64,000 nucleotides of DNA from NCBI GenBank assembly GCA_009379925.1, contig WHSU01000005.1, positions 62,001 to 126,000 of the forward strand. Reading direction: 5' to 3'. Numbering within the stretch: position 1 is the first letter of the stretch; each line of letters begins with the position of its first letter. Shown one piece after another: positions 8,381 through 17,706 of this stretch. This DNA is from Dehalococcoidia bacterium (GTDB lineage Bacteria > Chloroflexota > Dehalococcoidia > UBA2979). The translations under genes were made by a program, and so were the position numbers. Below the pieces are notes generated by a model. The model ran no database searches, had not been told where the DNA came from, and saw only the letters and a list, made by a program, of their open reading frames with translations.

Positions 8381-9340
8381 GTGGCGATGCGGGACTGGCG
8401 CTGGTGGGCGCGCTATGCCATGACGCTGCCCGAACGCAGCGTGCGTGCGCTGGCGGCCGGGCTCGGCGGTGCTACGCACGAGGCGGCACAGGTCCTGCTG
8501 CCGCGGCTCGTCCGGCGCTCCAAGCTGTACGAGGTGACGGCGAAGAACGCGCTTCGCATCGCCGTGGAACTGGTGGGCGCGGTCCCGCCCAGCACCGACC
8601 CGGAACAGGCCGCCGAGATGACGGCCGGGCGAGTGGCGGTGAAAAAGGCCGCCGGCAACGTCGTCGAAGTCGGTTCGATCGCGGCGTTCGGCTTCTCGCC
8701 GCTCTGGTTGCTGGCCGGGGCGTCCGATGTGCTGCACGGCTCGCGGGTCTACCTGCGCACGCTGGAGGACGAACTGGCCGCCGCCGGGCTGATCCGGCCG
8801 GGCGCCCGATTCACCTCGGTCGACCAATTGGTGGGGGCGCTGGAGGGGACGGCGGGCACGACGGCGAGCCTGGTCGACCTGCCGCCGATCGAGCTGTCCG
8901 AGCTGAAACGCTCGCTCTCCGAGTTGCGGCAGGACGCGGCCTCGCTGCCGACGCCCGCCGACCTGGCGGGGCTCTTCGAAGGGCTTGTACGGGCCTCCCG
9001 CTCCGAGGGGCGGTCGCTGCTCCAGGTCTCCAGCGGGGTGGGGCTCGCCTTCGTGACGTCGGCGCGGAACGTGGGCCGCACCCACCTCGTGGTCCCATAC
9101 CGCGAGGACTGGTCGCCGATGCGCCAGGAGGGCTTCGGCGCCTACGCAGCGCGCGTCGCCCGACCCTACGCGCAGGCCGTCGCTGGGCACTTCGATCCGG
9201 GCCGCACGACGATCACCGAGAGCCTGCCGGCGCGCAGCCGCCAGGCACTGGACTGGACGAGGCGTCGGGTGCGGCGCAACGGCAAGGCGCCCGGCGACCC
9301 GACGGACCTCGAGGACGGCGGCGGCGGGAGCGCGCCTTGA
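8381..9340 (+). CDS. Conserved hypothetical protein
   Basis: The protein has 319 residues from a GTG preceded by GAGGAG at good spacing. I do not recognise a named family. Visible features are a basic N-terminus, a Gly/Ala-rich central stretch (AAGNVVEVGSIAAFGFSPLWLLAGASDVLHGSRVYL split by charged residues) that could be one or two membrane-associated helices, and an Arg-rich, Gly-rich tail. The stop lies 22 nt before the MFS gene, so the two may be co-transcribed. Confidence 0.65.
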   Translation: MAMRDWRWWARYAMTLPERSVRALAAGLGGATHEAAQVLLPRLVRRSKLYEVTAKNALRIAVELVGAVPPSTDPEQAAEMTAGRVAVKKAAGNVVEVGSIAAFGFSPLWLLAGASDVLHGSRVYLRTLEDELAAAGLIRPGARFTSVDQLVGALEGTAGTTASLVDLPPIELSELKRSLSELRQDAASLPTPADLAGLFEGLVRASRSEGRSLLQVSSGVGLAFVTSARNVGRTHLVVPYREDWSPMRQEGFGAYAARVARPYAQAVAGHFDPGRTTITESLPARSRQALDWTRRRVRRNGKAPGDPTDLEDGGGGSAP

Positions 9341-9362
9341 GTCCACGGCCGGCCCGCGCACG

Positions 9363-10690
9363 GTGAGACTGGGACAGCGTCGCATCTTCTACGGCTGGGT
9401 GATCGTGGCCGGCCTGATGTGCTCGAGCGCCGTGATCACGGCCATGGGTGGCGTGAACTCGGGCCAGTTCATCAAGCCGATGACCGAGGAACTGGGCATC
9501 GGCCAGACCTGGTTCGGCTGGGCGCAGACCGCGCGCCTGCTGAGCTTCGCCGCGTCGTCTTGGGTCATCGGCCGCCTGATCGACGCGCGCGGCGCCCGCC
9601 TCCCGATGGTGACCGCCGGCGCGGTGATGGGTCTGGTGCTCCTCGGGCTGTCGCAGGTACAGGAGGGCTGGCAGATCGTCGTGCTCTTCGGCATCGCCGG
9701 TCTGACCGGCCTGCAGGGCGCGGGCGGCAACCTCTACAACAGCGTCCCGCTCTCCCGCTGGTTCGTGAGGAAACGCGGGCGCGCGATGTCCGTCGCCTTC
9801 CTCGGCACACCGATCGGCATCTTCCTGTTCGCCCCGCTGACGCAGTTCTTGATCGACGACTACGGCTGGCGCACCGCCTGGATGGCCCTCGGGGCGACGG
9901 GCGCGATGGTGGTCGGCGCCGTCGCGCTGCTGATCGTGCGGCGGGCGCCCGAGGACATGGGCCTGCTGCCGGACGGCGACGCGGCGCCGGCGCCGGTGAT
10001 GGACTGGGCGGGTGTCCCTCGGGCGGTTGCCTCGGCCGAGTACTCATGGACGCGCGCGGAGGCGATCCGGACGCCGACGTTCCGCCGGCTGGCCGCCGTA
10101 GACGGCCTGCGCATGGTGGCCGTGGCCACCCTCGGGCTGTTCCGCATCCCCTTCTACGTCGACCAGGGCATCGATGCGGGCGTGGTCGCCCTCGCGCTCT
10201 CGGCCGAGGCGCTGGTCGGTATGGCGATCACCGTGCCGGTGGGCTGGGCCGTCGACCGTTTCCAGCCGCGATACATCTCAGCCTTCGCAACGGCCACGAT
10301 GATCACGACATTCCTCGTCACGATCTTCGTGAGCACACCGGTGCATGTGTTCGTTGCGACGATCCTCTTGGCATCGGCGCCGTGACGTTTAGCGTCAGCC
10401 AGCAGGCGATCTGGCCCTACTACTTCGGTGGCCTCCACGTCGGCCAGATCCGAGGCGTCTCGATGCTGGTGGGGATCTCCGTCAGTTCGCTCGCCGCGCC
10501 GGGCGCCGGCGTGGTGCGCGACGCGACCGGTACGTTCGTCCCCGCATGGATCTTTGCGATGGCCGCCCTTGCCGTCGCCACGGTCGTGGTCGTGACGCTG
10601 CCACGGCCGGTGCGGCCCTCGCCCGGCGGGCCAGCCGAGGATGCGGCGGCGCTCTCCCCACGCGAGCAATCGGAACGCGTGGGACACTGA
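9363..10690 (+). pseudogene. MFS transporter, frameshifted before the last two helices
   Basis: The frame from 9363 (GTG) encodes 340 residues with an MFS start (FYGWVIVAGLM), the loop-2-3 region (IGRLIDARGAR) and about ten helices, then stops at 10385. A second frame continues from about 10370 to a TGA at 10690 (GAVTFSVSQQAIWPYYFGG..., ...GTFVPAWIFAMAALAVATVV) and supplies helices 11-12. Restoring one G in a TTGG(G)CATC run near 10370 rejoins them as ILLGIGAVTF. This may be a sequence error. The intact protein would be about 441 residues and resembles oxalate/monocarboxylate-type carriers (MFS_1). The substrate cannot be deduced. Confidence 0.8.
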
Positions 10691-10726
10691 CGGCGTACAC
10701 GCGAGCCTGGCGGTGGTAGGAGTGCC

Positions 10727-12343
10727 GTGGACGGAGCCGTGACGCTGGCCGAATTATCGAGCGGGCGGCCGCTCGACCTAGTGATCGTCGGTGGCGGCAT
10801 CAACGGGTGCGGCGTCGCCTCGATGGCGGCCCGCGCCGGGCTGCGCGTGGCGCTCTTCGAGGCGGACGACTTTGGCTTCGGTACGACCTGGCGCTCGACG
10901 AAGCTGGTCCACGGCGGCCTCCGGTACCTGGAACACGGGGACGTGCGGCTGGTCCGTGAGTCGCTACAGGAGCGCTCGCGGCTGCTCCGCACACGACCGT
11001 ACCTGGTGCAGCCGCAGCGCTTCATCCTGCCGCTGGTCCCCTGGTCGCGCCGTCCCGCGTGGCAACTGCGCATCGGGCTGGCCGCCTACGACGCGCTGGC
11101 GTTCCGGGGCGGCCTGCCCCGCCACGCGCGGCTCTCGAGGCGCGCCGCGGCCGACGCGGTCCCCGCGCTCACGCCGCAGCAGCAGGGCGCGTTCGCGTTC
11201 TACGACGGGCGGGCGCTCGCCCCGGAGCGCCTCGCGCTGGAGTTCGCCCTGGAGGCGCACGACGCCGGCGCCTTCGTCCTGAACCACGCCCGCGTGGCCG
11301 GCCTGCTCACCTCGGGCGGCGCGGTCGCGGGGGTGGCCGTCGAGCACGCCGGCGGGGAGGTGGAGGTCCCGTGCTCGACCGTGCTGAACGCGGCCGGCCC
11401 GTGGGTCGACGAAGTCGTCGAGGACGTGCGCGACGCGCCTCTGCTCGGCCTGACGCGCGGCACGCACATCCTCCTGGACGTCCCGGACATGCCCCGGGAC
11501 GCCGTGTTCTCGACCGCGCGTAGCGACGGCCGGGTGTTCTTCGCCGTCCCGCAGGGCGAGCTGTTGCTGGTGGGCACTACGGACGACCGCTATGAGGGCG
11601 ACCCGGGCGCGGTCCACCCACTCCCCGGCGACATCGAGTACCTGCTGTCGGAGGCAGCCGAGGTGCTGCCGGGGCTCCACCCGGACCGGTCGCAGGTCCG
11701 GTACGCCTACGCGGGACTGCGACCGCTGCAACGAGTGCGCGGCGGCCCGGAGGCGGCGATCACACGCCGTCATGAGCTGGTGGACCACGGTTCGCGGCGC
11801 GGGGGGCCTCGGGGCCTCTACAGCGCCGTCGGCGGGAAGCTCACGACGTACCGCGCGATTGCGGAAGAACTGCTCGATGCGGCGTTCGAGGGCCGCGCCC
11901 CCGCCCCTCCGGCGGTGCCGGGGCTAGCGGCGCCGCTCTATGTCGCGTCACTGGCGCCCCGGACGCGGATGCACGTCGCGCTGTACGGCCCGGCCGCCAC
12001 CGAGGTGCTGACGGGCGGCGATCGAGTCGTCTGCGAGCACACGGGCGCTGTGGAGGGCGAGGTGGCCCACGCGGTCCGGCGCGAGCTGGCGGTCACGCTC
12101 TCGGACGTGCTTATGCGGCGCACCGGGATCGCCTGGGGCTCGTGTCGCGGGCTGTGCTGCGACGAGCGCGTGGCCGGTCTGATGGCCGCGGAACTCCGCT
12201 GGTCGCCCGAGCAGCGCGACGCCGAACTGCTCGCGTTCCGCGCTGATGTCGCCTGGCACCTGCCTTCGCTCGATGACATCGAGCGCTTCAGCGTCGCGGA
12301 GCGCGCGAGGGGCATCGATGTAGCGGATGCACCTCGGGGCTAG
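10727..12343 (+). CDS. glpD: Glycerol-3-phosphate dehydrogenase (FAD, respiratory)
   Basis: The protein has 538 residues from a GTG with TAGGAG upstream. The N-terminal FAD site is DLVIVGGGINGCGVA, followed by FEADDFGFGTTWRSTKLVHGG and LRYLE, the GlpD signature. The C-terminal DAO_C domain starts after the LYSAVGGKLTTYR motif. It oxidises sn-glycerol-3-phosphate to dihydroxyacetone phosphate at the membrane and feeds electrons to quinone. No glycerol kinase or facilitator is adjacent. The gene stops 4 nt before the convergent SDR gene. The length is normal and all key motifs are present. Confidence 0.93.
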   Translation: MDGAVTLAELSSGRPLDLVIVGGGINGCGVASMAARAGLRVALFEADDFGFGTTWRSTKLVHGGLRYLEHGDVRLVRESLQERSRLLRTRPYLVQPQRFILPLVPWSRRPAWQLRIGLAAYDALAFRGGLPRHARLSRRAAADAVPALTPQQQGAFAFYDGRALAPERLALEFALEAHDAGAFVLNHARVAGLLTSGGAVAGVAVEHAGGEVEVPCSTVLNAAGPWVDEVVEDVRDAPLLGLTRGTHILLDVPDMPRDAVFSTARSDGRVFFAVPQGELLLVGTTDDRYEGDPGAVHPLPGDIEYLLSEAAEVLPGLHPDRSQVRYAYAGLRPLQRVRGGPEAAITRRHELVDHGSRRGGPRGLYSAVGGKLTTYRAIAEELLDAAFEGRAPAPPAVPGLAAPLYVASLAPRTRMHVALYGPAATEVLTGGDRVVCEHTGAVEGEVAHAVRRELAVTLSDVLMRRTGIAWGSCRGLCCDERVAGLMAAELRWSPEQRDAELLAFRADVAWHLPSLDDIERFSVAERARGIDVADAPRG

Positions 12344-12347
12344 CGCG

Positions 12348-13196
12348 CTACATCCTGGAGAACCCCGAGCCCAGGACAGTCACGCCGAAGCCCTCGCCGT
12401 CCTCGATCCAGCCGAACTCCTTCAGGATCTCCTGGCTGTAGGTGACCCGGCCCGTCACGCGGTCCAGCGGTTCCGTCGCCAGCAGCAGTGCCGTGTCGGC
12501 CATCATTGAGACCGGCTCGCCGCTGGGGTCGTCCAGGCTCTTCCTCAGTCCGTAGTACACGGTGCCCGGAGTCGCGACGCCCGTCGAGGGGGAGTAGCAA
12601 CTCACAGCGATCCCGTCCTGGTACACCTCCTGCGCTAGGCCCTGCGTGAACCGCTCGAGGGCCGCCTTCGTCGCGCCGTACATCGTGTTACCGCGCACGG
12701 CGGCGCCGGGGTACGGGCCGCGTCCCGGGCCGATGGCCGACCCAGAGGAGATGTTCACGATGGCGCCGCTCCGCTTCTCGATCATGTCGGGCAGCACCAA
12801 CCGCGAGAGCATGAACGGCCCGTGTACGTTCACAGCGAACGCTCGCATCCAGCGGTTCACCGGGTACTCGACGATCGGGAGGTAGAGGTTCAGCGCGGCG
12901 TTGTTGACGAGCACGTCGACGGGTCCGAAGGCTGACTTCGCTTCTTCGACCAGCCGCTCGCACTCCGCCGGTTCGGACACGTTCGCCGTGACCGCGACAG
13001 CCTCTCCGCCGGCGGCCCGAATGAGGCCGACGGTGCGGTCCAGCGAGCCCTCCAGGAGCCGGTGGTCACCCTCGTGCAGCGTGCGCGCGGCGCAGACCAC
13101 CCGTGCGCCCTCGTGCGCGAACAGCTCCGCGATCCCCTGGCCGATCCCGCGGCTCGCGCCGGTGACCAGCGCGACCTTCCCATCGAGCTTGCCCAT
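12348..13196 (-). CDS. Short-chain dehydrogenase/reductase
   Basis: The protein has 282 residues from an ATG with AGGAGGG upstream. The classical SDR layout is visible: cofactor motif TGASRGIG at 12-19, NNA in VNNAALNLYL, catalytic Ser in NISSGSA and the YGATK pair. An extra stretch after the second strand (LHEGDHRLLEG) is typical of the SDRs found beside acyl-CoA metabolism genes. It probably oxidises or reduces an alcohol/ketone with NAD(P). The substrate is unknown. It precedes the PEP-mutase-like gene's stop by about 85 nt on the opposite end of the same strand, so the two may be co-expressed. Confidence 0.88.
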   Translation of the reverse strand: MGKLDGKVALVTGASRGIGQGIAELFAHEGARVVCAARTLHEGDHRLLEGSLDRTVGLIRAAGGEAVAVTANVSEPAECERLVEEAKSAFGPVDVLVNNAALNLYLPIVEYPVNRWMRAFAVNVHGPFMLSRLVLPDMIEKRSGAIVNISSGSAIGPGRGPYPGAAVRGNTMYGATKAALERFTQGLAQEVYQDGIAVSCYSPSTGVATPGTVYYGLRKSLDDPSGEPVSMMADTALLLATEPLDRVTGRVTYSQEILKEFGWIEDGEGFGVTVLGSGFSRM

Positions 13197-13280
13197 GGCG
13201 ATGTCCCTCCTGCCTGCTGCGGCAGAGCGCCCAGCCGGTCCGTCATCCCTCGCTCCACGGTCAAGCCGGCGGCTCTGGAG

Positions 13281-14072
13281 TCAGGGTAGGTCGGACATCT
13301 CCGTCTGGATCTCGCTCGCGGTGCCCTCGAGCATGGTCAGCGTCTCGCGGAAGAGGCTGGTCGCGTAGGTAGCGCGACGCACCCCCGCGGACGCCGCGGC
13401 GGCGAGGGACAGCGGGCCACCTCGACGCACGGTCGCGTTGACCACGCCAGCCGCGGCCACCAGTTTGGCCAGCATGTCCGGGTCACTGAGGATGATGGGG
13501 TAGATGCAGTCCGCGCCCGCCTCGCGGTACAGCAGCGCCCGACGCACGCCCTCCGCCAGTTGCTCCACCGGTGAGCCGAGGCGGTGGATGAAGACATCGA
13601 CGCGTGCGTTCAGGACGAGGTCGACACCCAACGCCCGCGCGGCTGACTTCACGGCGGCCAGCCGCTCCGCCTGTGACTCGGCCGGCACCATGGGCGCGTC
13701 TCCGCGGTGGTCGGAGTCCTCCAGGTTCAGGCCGGCCGCCCCGACGGCGATCAGCCTTTCCGCGATTTCCGCCGGCGCCAGCCGGTACCCCGCCTCGAAG
13801 TCCACGGTCACGGGCACCGAGACCGAGCGGACGATCCGCGCGGCCGCCGCAAGCATCTCGTCGACGGGTGCGCCCTCGTGATCCTGGTACCCCAGCGCGC
13901 TCGCGACGCCGCCGCTGGTCGTCGCCACCGCCGCGAAGCCGGCCGCCTCGAACACCCGGGCGCTGGAGGCGTCCCAGGCGTTGGCCATGACAAGCATGCG
14001 AGGCCCGGCGTGCAACGCGCGCAGGGCTTCCGCGCGACTCGCCACAACATCGACCGCGAGGGTGTCGCTCAC
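13281..14072 (-). CDS. Isocitrate lyase / PEP phosphonomutase family protein
   Basis: The protein has 263 residues from a GTG. Family signatures are MANAWDASSARVFEAAGF, ATTSGG, the metal site in VDFEAGY, and the GLNLEDSDH and NARVD strands. It lacks the KKCGH catalytic loop of isocitrate lyase and is far too short to be one, so it belongs to the oxaloacetate-decarboxylase / PEP-mutase-like branch of C-C and P-C lyases. It presumably cleaves or rearranges a 2-oxo or 2-hydroxy diacid in the cytoplasm. The exact substrate cannot be read from sequence. Confidence 0.8.
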   Translation of the reverse strand: MSDTLAVDVVASRAEALRALHAGPRMLVMANAWDASSARVFEAAGFAAVATTSGGVASALGYQDHEGAPVDEMLAAAARIVRSVSVPVTVDFEAGYRLAPAEIAERLIAVGAAGLNLEDSDHRGDAPMVPAESQAERLAAVKSAARALGVDLVLNARVDVFIHRLGSPVEQLAEGVRRALLYREAGADCIYPIILSDPDMLAKLVAAAGVVNATVRRGGPLSLAAAASAGVRRATYATSLFRETLTMLEGTASEIQTEMSDLP

Positions 14073-14137
14073 GCGGCGAGTGTAGCGATCGGAGGCCGGG
14101 GCTACTATCGACCCACGGCGTATGCAAGGAGGCTCCC

Positions 14138-15010
14138 GTGCGGGTGTTCGTGGCCGGCGCGACGGGCGTCTTCGGCCGGGCGCTGCTACCGCGGCTCGTC
14201 GCGCGCGGGGACACCGTCGTCGCCCTCGCCCGCTCGCCCGAGCGGGCGGCGCCGATCGCCGGGCCGGGCGTCGAGGTCATCGAGGGTGACCTGCTCAAGA
14301 CAGCGCCGGGACGCCTGGCTGAGGCACTAGAGGGATGCGACGCGGCCGCCCATCTCGCGACGGCCCTTCGTCCGGGGGCCACTGGCCCGGACGGTTCGAA
14401 CACGAACACCGCGCTCCGCATCGACGGCACGCGCCGCCTGCTGGACGCGGTGCTCGACGCGGGCGTCCCGCGCTACCTGCAGCAGAGCATCGTCATGGCG
14501 TACCCGGACGGCGGGGACCGCTGGCTGGACGAGAGCACGCCGTTCGACCTGTCCGAGGCGCGCGCCGCCATGGGGCATCCGGTCGCGGTGATGGAGGCGA
14601 TGGTGCACGCTCTCGATCCCTCGCGCGTGGCGTGGACGGTCCTCCGCGGTGGCGCGTTCGTCGGTCCAGGCACCTTCCAGGACGACACGCTCCGACTGCT
14701 GCGCGAGGGGACACTCCGGGTACCAGGCGACGGTAGCAACTGGATCTCGCCGGTCCACGTGGAGGACATCACCCAGGCCTCGGCGGATGCGCTCTCTCGC
14801 GCGCCTGCCGGCTCCACCTACAACATCACGGACGAGCCGATCCGCAACGGCGAGTACCTCGATGGACTCGCGGCGCGACTCGGGCTCCCGACGCCGCCCC
14901 GTGACCCCGAGCGCTCACAGCCGCCCTCGTATCGCTGCTCCAGCGCCGCTGCCCGACGGGACCTCGGTTGGGCGCCGACGCACGGCATCTGGCCCGCCGC
15001 GCTCGACTGA
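14138..15010 (+). CDS. NAD-dependent epimerase/dehydratase-like protein
   Basis: The protein has 290 residues from a GTG preceded by AAGGAGG. The Rossmann start is VFVAGATGVFGRALLPRL, followed by GDLL and AAHLAT strands. In place of the usual YxxxK, the region around QQSIVMAYPDGG suggests an atypical extended SDR, closest to the NmrA/epimerase groups. It is likely an NAD(P)-binding sugar-nucleotide or small-molecule reductase. It stops 57 nt before asnB, and a TAGACT -10-like element in the gap suggests asnB has its own promoter. Confidence 0.8.
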   Translation: MRVFVAGATGVFGRALLPRLVARGDTVVALARSPERAAPIAGPGVEVIEGDLLKTAPGRLAEALEGCDAAAHLATALRPGATGPDGSNTNTALRIDGTRRLLDAVLDAGVPRYLQQSIVMAYPDGGDRWLDESTPFDLSEARAAMGHPVAVMEAMVHALDPSRVAWTVLRGGAFVGPGTFQDDTLRLLREGTLRVPGDGSNWISPVHVEDITQASADALSRAPAGSTYNITDEPIRNGEYLDGLAARLGLPTPPRDPERSQPPSYRCSSAAARRDLGWAPTHGIWPAALD

Positions 15011-15067
15011 GGAGCGCCGCCGGCTACGGGATGTCGGGTAGACTCGGGGCCTGTTCGGAGGTCCCTC

Positions 15068-17047
15068 ATGTGTGGCATCGCAGGCATCGTCGCGCTCGAC
15101 GGTCGGGAGGTCCCGGCCGCCCTCGTCGCGCGCATGGCGGCGACGCTGGAGCATCGAGGACCGGACGACGGCGGCGGCCTGGTGCGTGGGGCGTGCGGCT
15201 TCGGACACTGCCGGCTGTCCATCATCGACCTCTCGCCGTCCGCACGGCAGCCGCTGACGGACGAGTCCGGCAACGTCTGGCTGATCTGCAACGGCGAAAT
15301 CTATAACCACGAGGCGCTCCGTGAGCAACTCCTGGAGGCCGGGCACCGCTTCCGCTCGCACTCGGACTCCGAGGTGCTCGCACACCTCGTCGAGGCGCAC
15401 CCCGAGGCGCCGGAGCGGGTGCTCGAGGATCTCGACGGCATGTTCGCCTTCGCGGCGTGGGACGCGGAGCGGCAGCGTCTGCTGCTGGCGCGCGACCGGC
15501 TGGGGATCAAGCCCCTTTACTGGGCGCGCAGCGGGCCGTGGCTGCTCTTCGGAAGCGAGCCGAAGGCGATCCTGGCCAGCGGCCTCGTCGAGGCGCGCCC
15601 GGACATGGCCGCCGTCTCCTCGTACCTGGCTTACCGGCACGCGATCGCGCCGCGCACGATGTTCGAGGGTATCCACGCGCTGGAGCCCGGCCACTACCTC
15701 GTCGCGGCGGACGGCGAAGTCCGCGTCCGGCGCTACTGGGACATCCCCGCGCCCGACGGGCGGGACCTGGGCGAGGACTACTACGTCGAGGAGACCCGCC
15801 GCCTGCTCGGCGAGGCGGTGCGCAAACGGCTGATGTCGGACGTGCCCATCGGCGCATACCTCTCGGGCGGGCTCGACTCCAGCATCGTCGTCGCGCTCAT
15901 GGCGCAGCAGTCGCAGGCGCCGGTGAAGACGTACAGCGTGGGCTTCGGCGAGGAGGGGCTGGACGAGTTCCCCTTCGCGCGCCTGGTCGCGGACCGTTAC
16001 GCGACCGACCACCACGAGGTGCGGCTGGACGCCCCCGGCTACTTCGACCTGCTCCCGGCATTGATCCGCCAGCGCGACGCGCCCCTGGGCGTGCCGAACG
16101 AGGTGCCCCTGTACCAGATGTCGCGTGCGCTGAAGCAGGACTTCACGGTCGTGCTGTCCGGCGAGGGTGCGGACGAGCTGTTCGCGGGCTACGGCGATTA
16201 CGTGCGCACGCCCTTCGACTGGCGCAAGGGACGCGTCCTCGGCCGCCTGCCCCCGGCGGCCCTCGGCCTGCTCGGCGGGGGCATCGAGCAGAAGTACGGC
16301 GCGGCGGTCTCCGACCCAGACCAGGTCACTCACTTCCTGGCGGGCTACGGCTGGTTCCGCCCGGCCGAAATCGCCTCGCTGCTCACCCCCGCGGCGGCAG
16401 CGGCTGCCGGGGCCGGCGGGCGTGACGAGGTCCGCCGTCACTTCGATGCCACGGAGGGCTGGGCGCCGTACGACCGCGTGCTCTACGTGCTGGAGAAGGT
16501 CCACCTGGTCAACCTGCTCGCCCGCGTCGACGCGATGACGATGGCCACGGCCGTCGAGGCGCGGGTGCCATTCGTCGACCACCGGCTGGTGGAGTTCGCC
16601 ATGGGGATGCCGCTGCGCTACAAGCTCCGCTGGCGCTCGCCGTTCCACCTCGCACGAGCGTCGCTGTCGTACTCGGACCGGTTCCGGGAGCGCGACGACA
16701 TCACGAAGTGGGTACTGCGTCGGGCGTTCGAGGACCAGCTGCCGCCCGATGTGGTCCGCAGGTCGAAGGTCGGCTTCAAGGTGCCGCTGGAGCAGGCGTT
16801 CCGAGGCCAGCTGATGGCGCTCGGGCGCTCGCTGCTGCTCTCGGAGGCTGCCCGGCGCCATGGCATCCTCGATGTCGACGCGGTGGCGCGCTGGTTGGAC
16901 GCCGGCGCCCAGAACGGGGGCGAGTTCGGGCACCGCGTCTGGATGCTGGTCAACCTCGAGCTGTGGTGTCGCATCTACCTGGATGGCGAAGACCCGGAGC
17001 ACACCGGGCTGGGCGCACTCGGGGCGGCGCCGGGGACGGCTCGATGA
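15068..17047 (+). CDS. asnB: Asparagine synthase (glutamine-hydrolysing) family
   Basis: The protein has 659 residues. After Met removal the N-terminal Cys2 (MCGIAGIV) is the glutaminase nucleophile of the class II amidotransferase domain (about 2-190). The synthetase domain carries the ATP-pyrophosphate loop SGGLDSS at about 265-271 and GEGADELFAGY later. It makes asparagine, or amidates a related acyl-adenylate, from glutamine and ATP. Starting with GGAGGT ahead of the ATG, it overlaps the next gene by 4 nt (ATGA), making it the first gene of a coupled block with the CDP-alcohol transferase. In that setting, amidation of a cell-surface or solute precursor is also possible. Confidence 0.9.
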   Translation: MCGIAGIVALDGREVPAALVARMAATLEHRGPDDGGGLVRGACGFGHCRLSIIDLSPSARQPLTDESGNVWLICNGEIYNHEALREQLLEAGHRFRSHSDSEVLAHLVEAHPEAPERVLEDLDGMFAFAAWDAERQRLLLARDRLGIKPLYWARSGPWLLFGSEPKAILASGLVEARPDMAAVSSYLAYRHAIAPRTMFEGIHALEPGHYLVAADGEVRVRRYWDIPAPDGRDLGEDYYVEETRRLLGEAVRKRLMSDVPIGAYLSGGLDSSIVVALMAQQSQAPVKTYSVGFGEEGLDEFPFARLVADRYATDHHEVRLDAPGYFDLLPALIRQRDAPLGVPNEVPLYQMSRALKQDFTVVLSGEGADELFAGYGDYVRTPFDWRKGRVLGRLPPAALGLLGGGIEQKYGAAVSDPDQVTHFLAGYGWFRPAEIASLLTPAAAAAAGAGGRDEVRRHFDATEGWAPYDRVLYVLEKVHLVNLLARVDAMTMATAVEARVPFVDHRLVEFAMGMPLRYKLRWRSPFHLARASLSYSDRFRERDDITKWVLRRAFEDQLPPDVVRRSKVGFKVPLEQAFRGQLMALGRSLLLSEAARRHGILDVDAVARWLDAGAQNGGEFGHRVWMLVNLELWCRIYLDGEDPEHTGLGALGAAPGTAR

Positions 17048-17706
17048 GTCACGAAACGCGGACCCCCCTGGCCAAGCCCAGCGACGGGCCGATCTCGCTG
17101 CTGGTGAACCGGCGGATCTCCCACCCGATCTCGGCGCGGCTGGCGAAGGCGGGCGCGACACCGAACGTCGCGACGCTGATGTCGCTCGCGATCGGCTTCG
17201 GCGGTGGCGTCGCATACGCCCTTGGTGTGTGGTGGCTGGGCGGACTGCTGGTGCAGTTCTCCTCGGTGTTCGCGGGCGTCGACGGCGAGATCTCGAGGCG
17301 TACCGGGACCGGTTCGCAGTACGGCGACTTCCTGGACACGGTCGCCGACCGCTTCGTCGAGTACCTCACGTTCATCGCCATCGCCATCGGTCTCGCCCGC
17401 TCCGGCACGCTGGAGGAGTACGCGTGGCCGCTCGCCGCGTTCGCCATCGGCGGGTCGTTCATGCTCGCGGCGGCCTCCGAGAAGTACCGGTCGGTGATGC
17501 ACGAGAACTACCCGAAGCGGCAACTGGAGCCGGCCTTCGCGTATCTCGTCGGCGGCCGCGATGTCCGCGTGTTCCACCTGATGGTGGCTTCGTTCCTGGC
17601 CGTGTGGCGAGTCGAGGTGCTGGTGTGGGCGATCGTCGTGATGACCGTGCTGGTCCACCTCAACTACCTCTACCGTGTAGTGATCGTACGGCGGCAGATG
17701 GCGTGA
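17044..17706 (+). CDS. CDP-alcohol phosphotransferase, DIPP-synthase-like
   Basis: The protein has 220 residues with the complete CDP-alcohol phosphotransferase motif D80-G81-x2-S84-R85-x8-G94-x3-D98-x3-D102 (Ser replaces the usual Ala at 84). It appears as GVDGEISRR followed by GDFLDTVADR. The DGEI(A/S)R form is, to my knowledge, typical of the synthase domain that joins CDP-inositol to inositol-1-phosphate (di-myo-inositol-phosphate-phosphate synthase). About five to six membrane helices are visible. It is coupled to asnB (ATGA overlap) and to the HAD gene (GTGA overlap). A cytidylyltransferase that would supply CDP-inositol lies just downstream. Alternative: a phosphatidyl-inositol or similar lipid head-group transferase. 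Confidence 0.8.
   Translation: MSHETRTPLAKPSDGPISLLVNRRISHPISARLAKAGATPNVATLMSLAIGFGGGVAYALGVWWLGGLLVQFSSVFAGVDGEISRRTGTGSQYGDFLDTVADRFVEYLTFIAIAIGLARSGTLEEYAWPLAAFAIGGSFMLAAASEKYRSVMHENYPKRQLEPAFAYLVGGRDVRVFHLMVASFLAVWRVEVLVWAIVVMTVLVHLNYLYRVVIVRRQMA

Noticed and set aside
14915-17215. A 766-residue antisense frame over asnB
   Set aside because: Opposite strand of a conserved gene with full motifs; composition is typical of a shadow frame in high-GC DNA.
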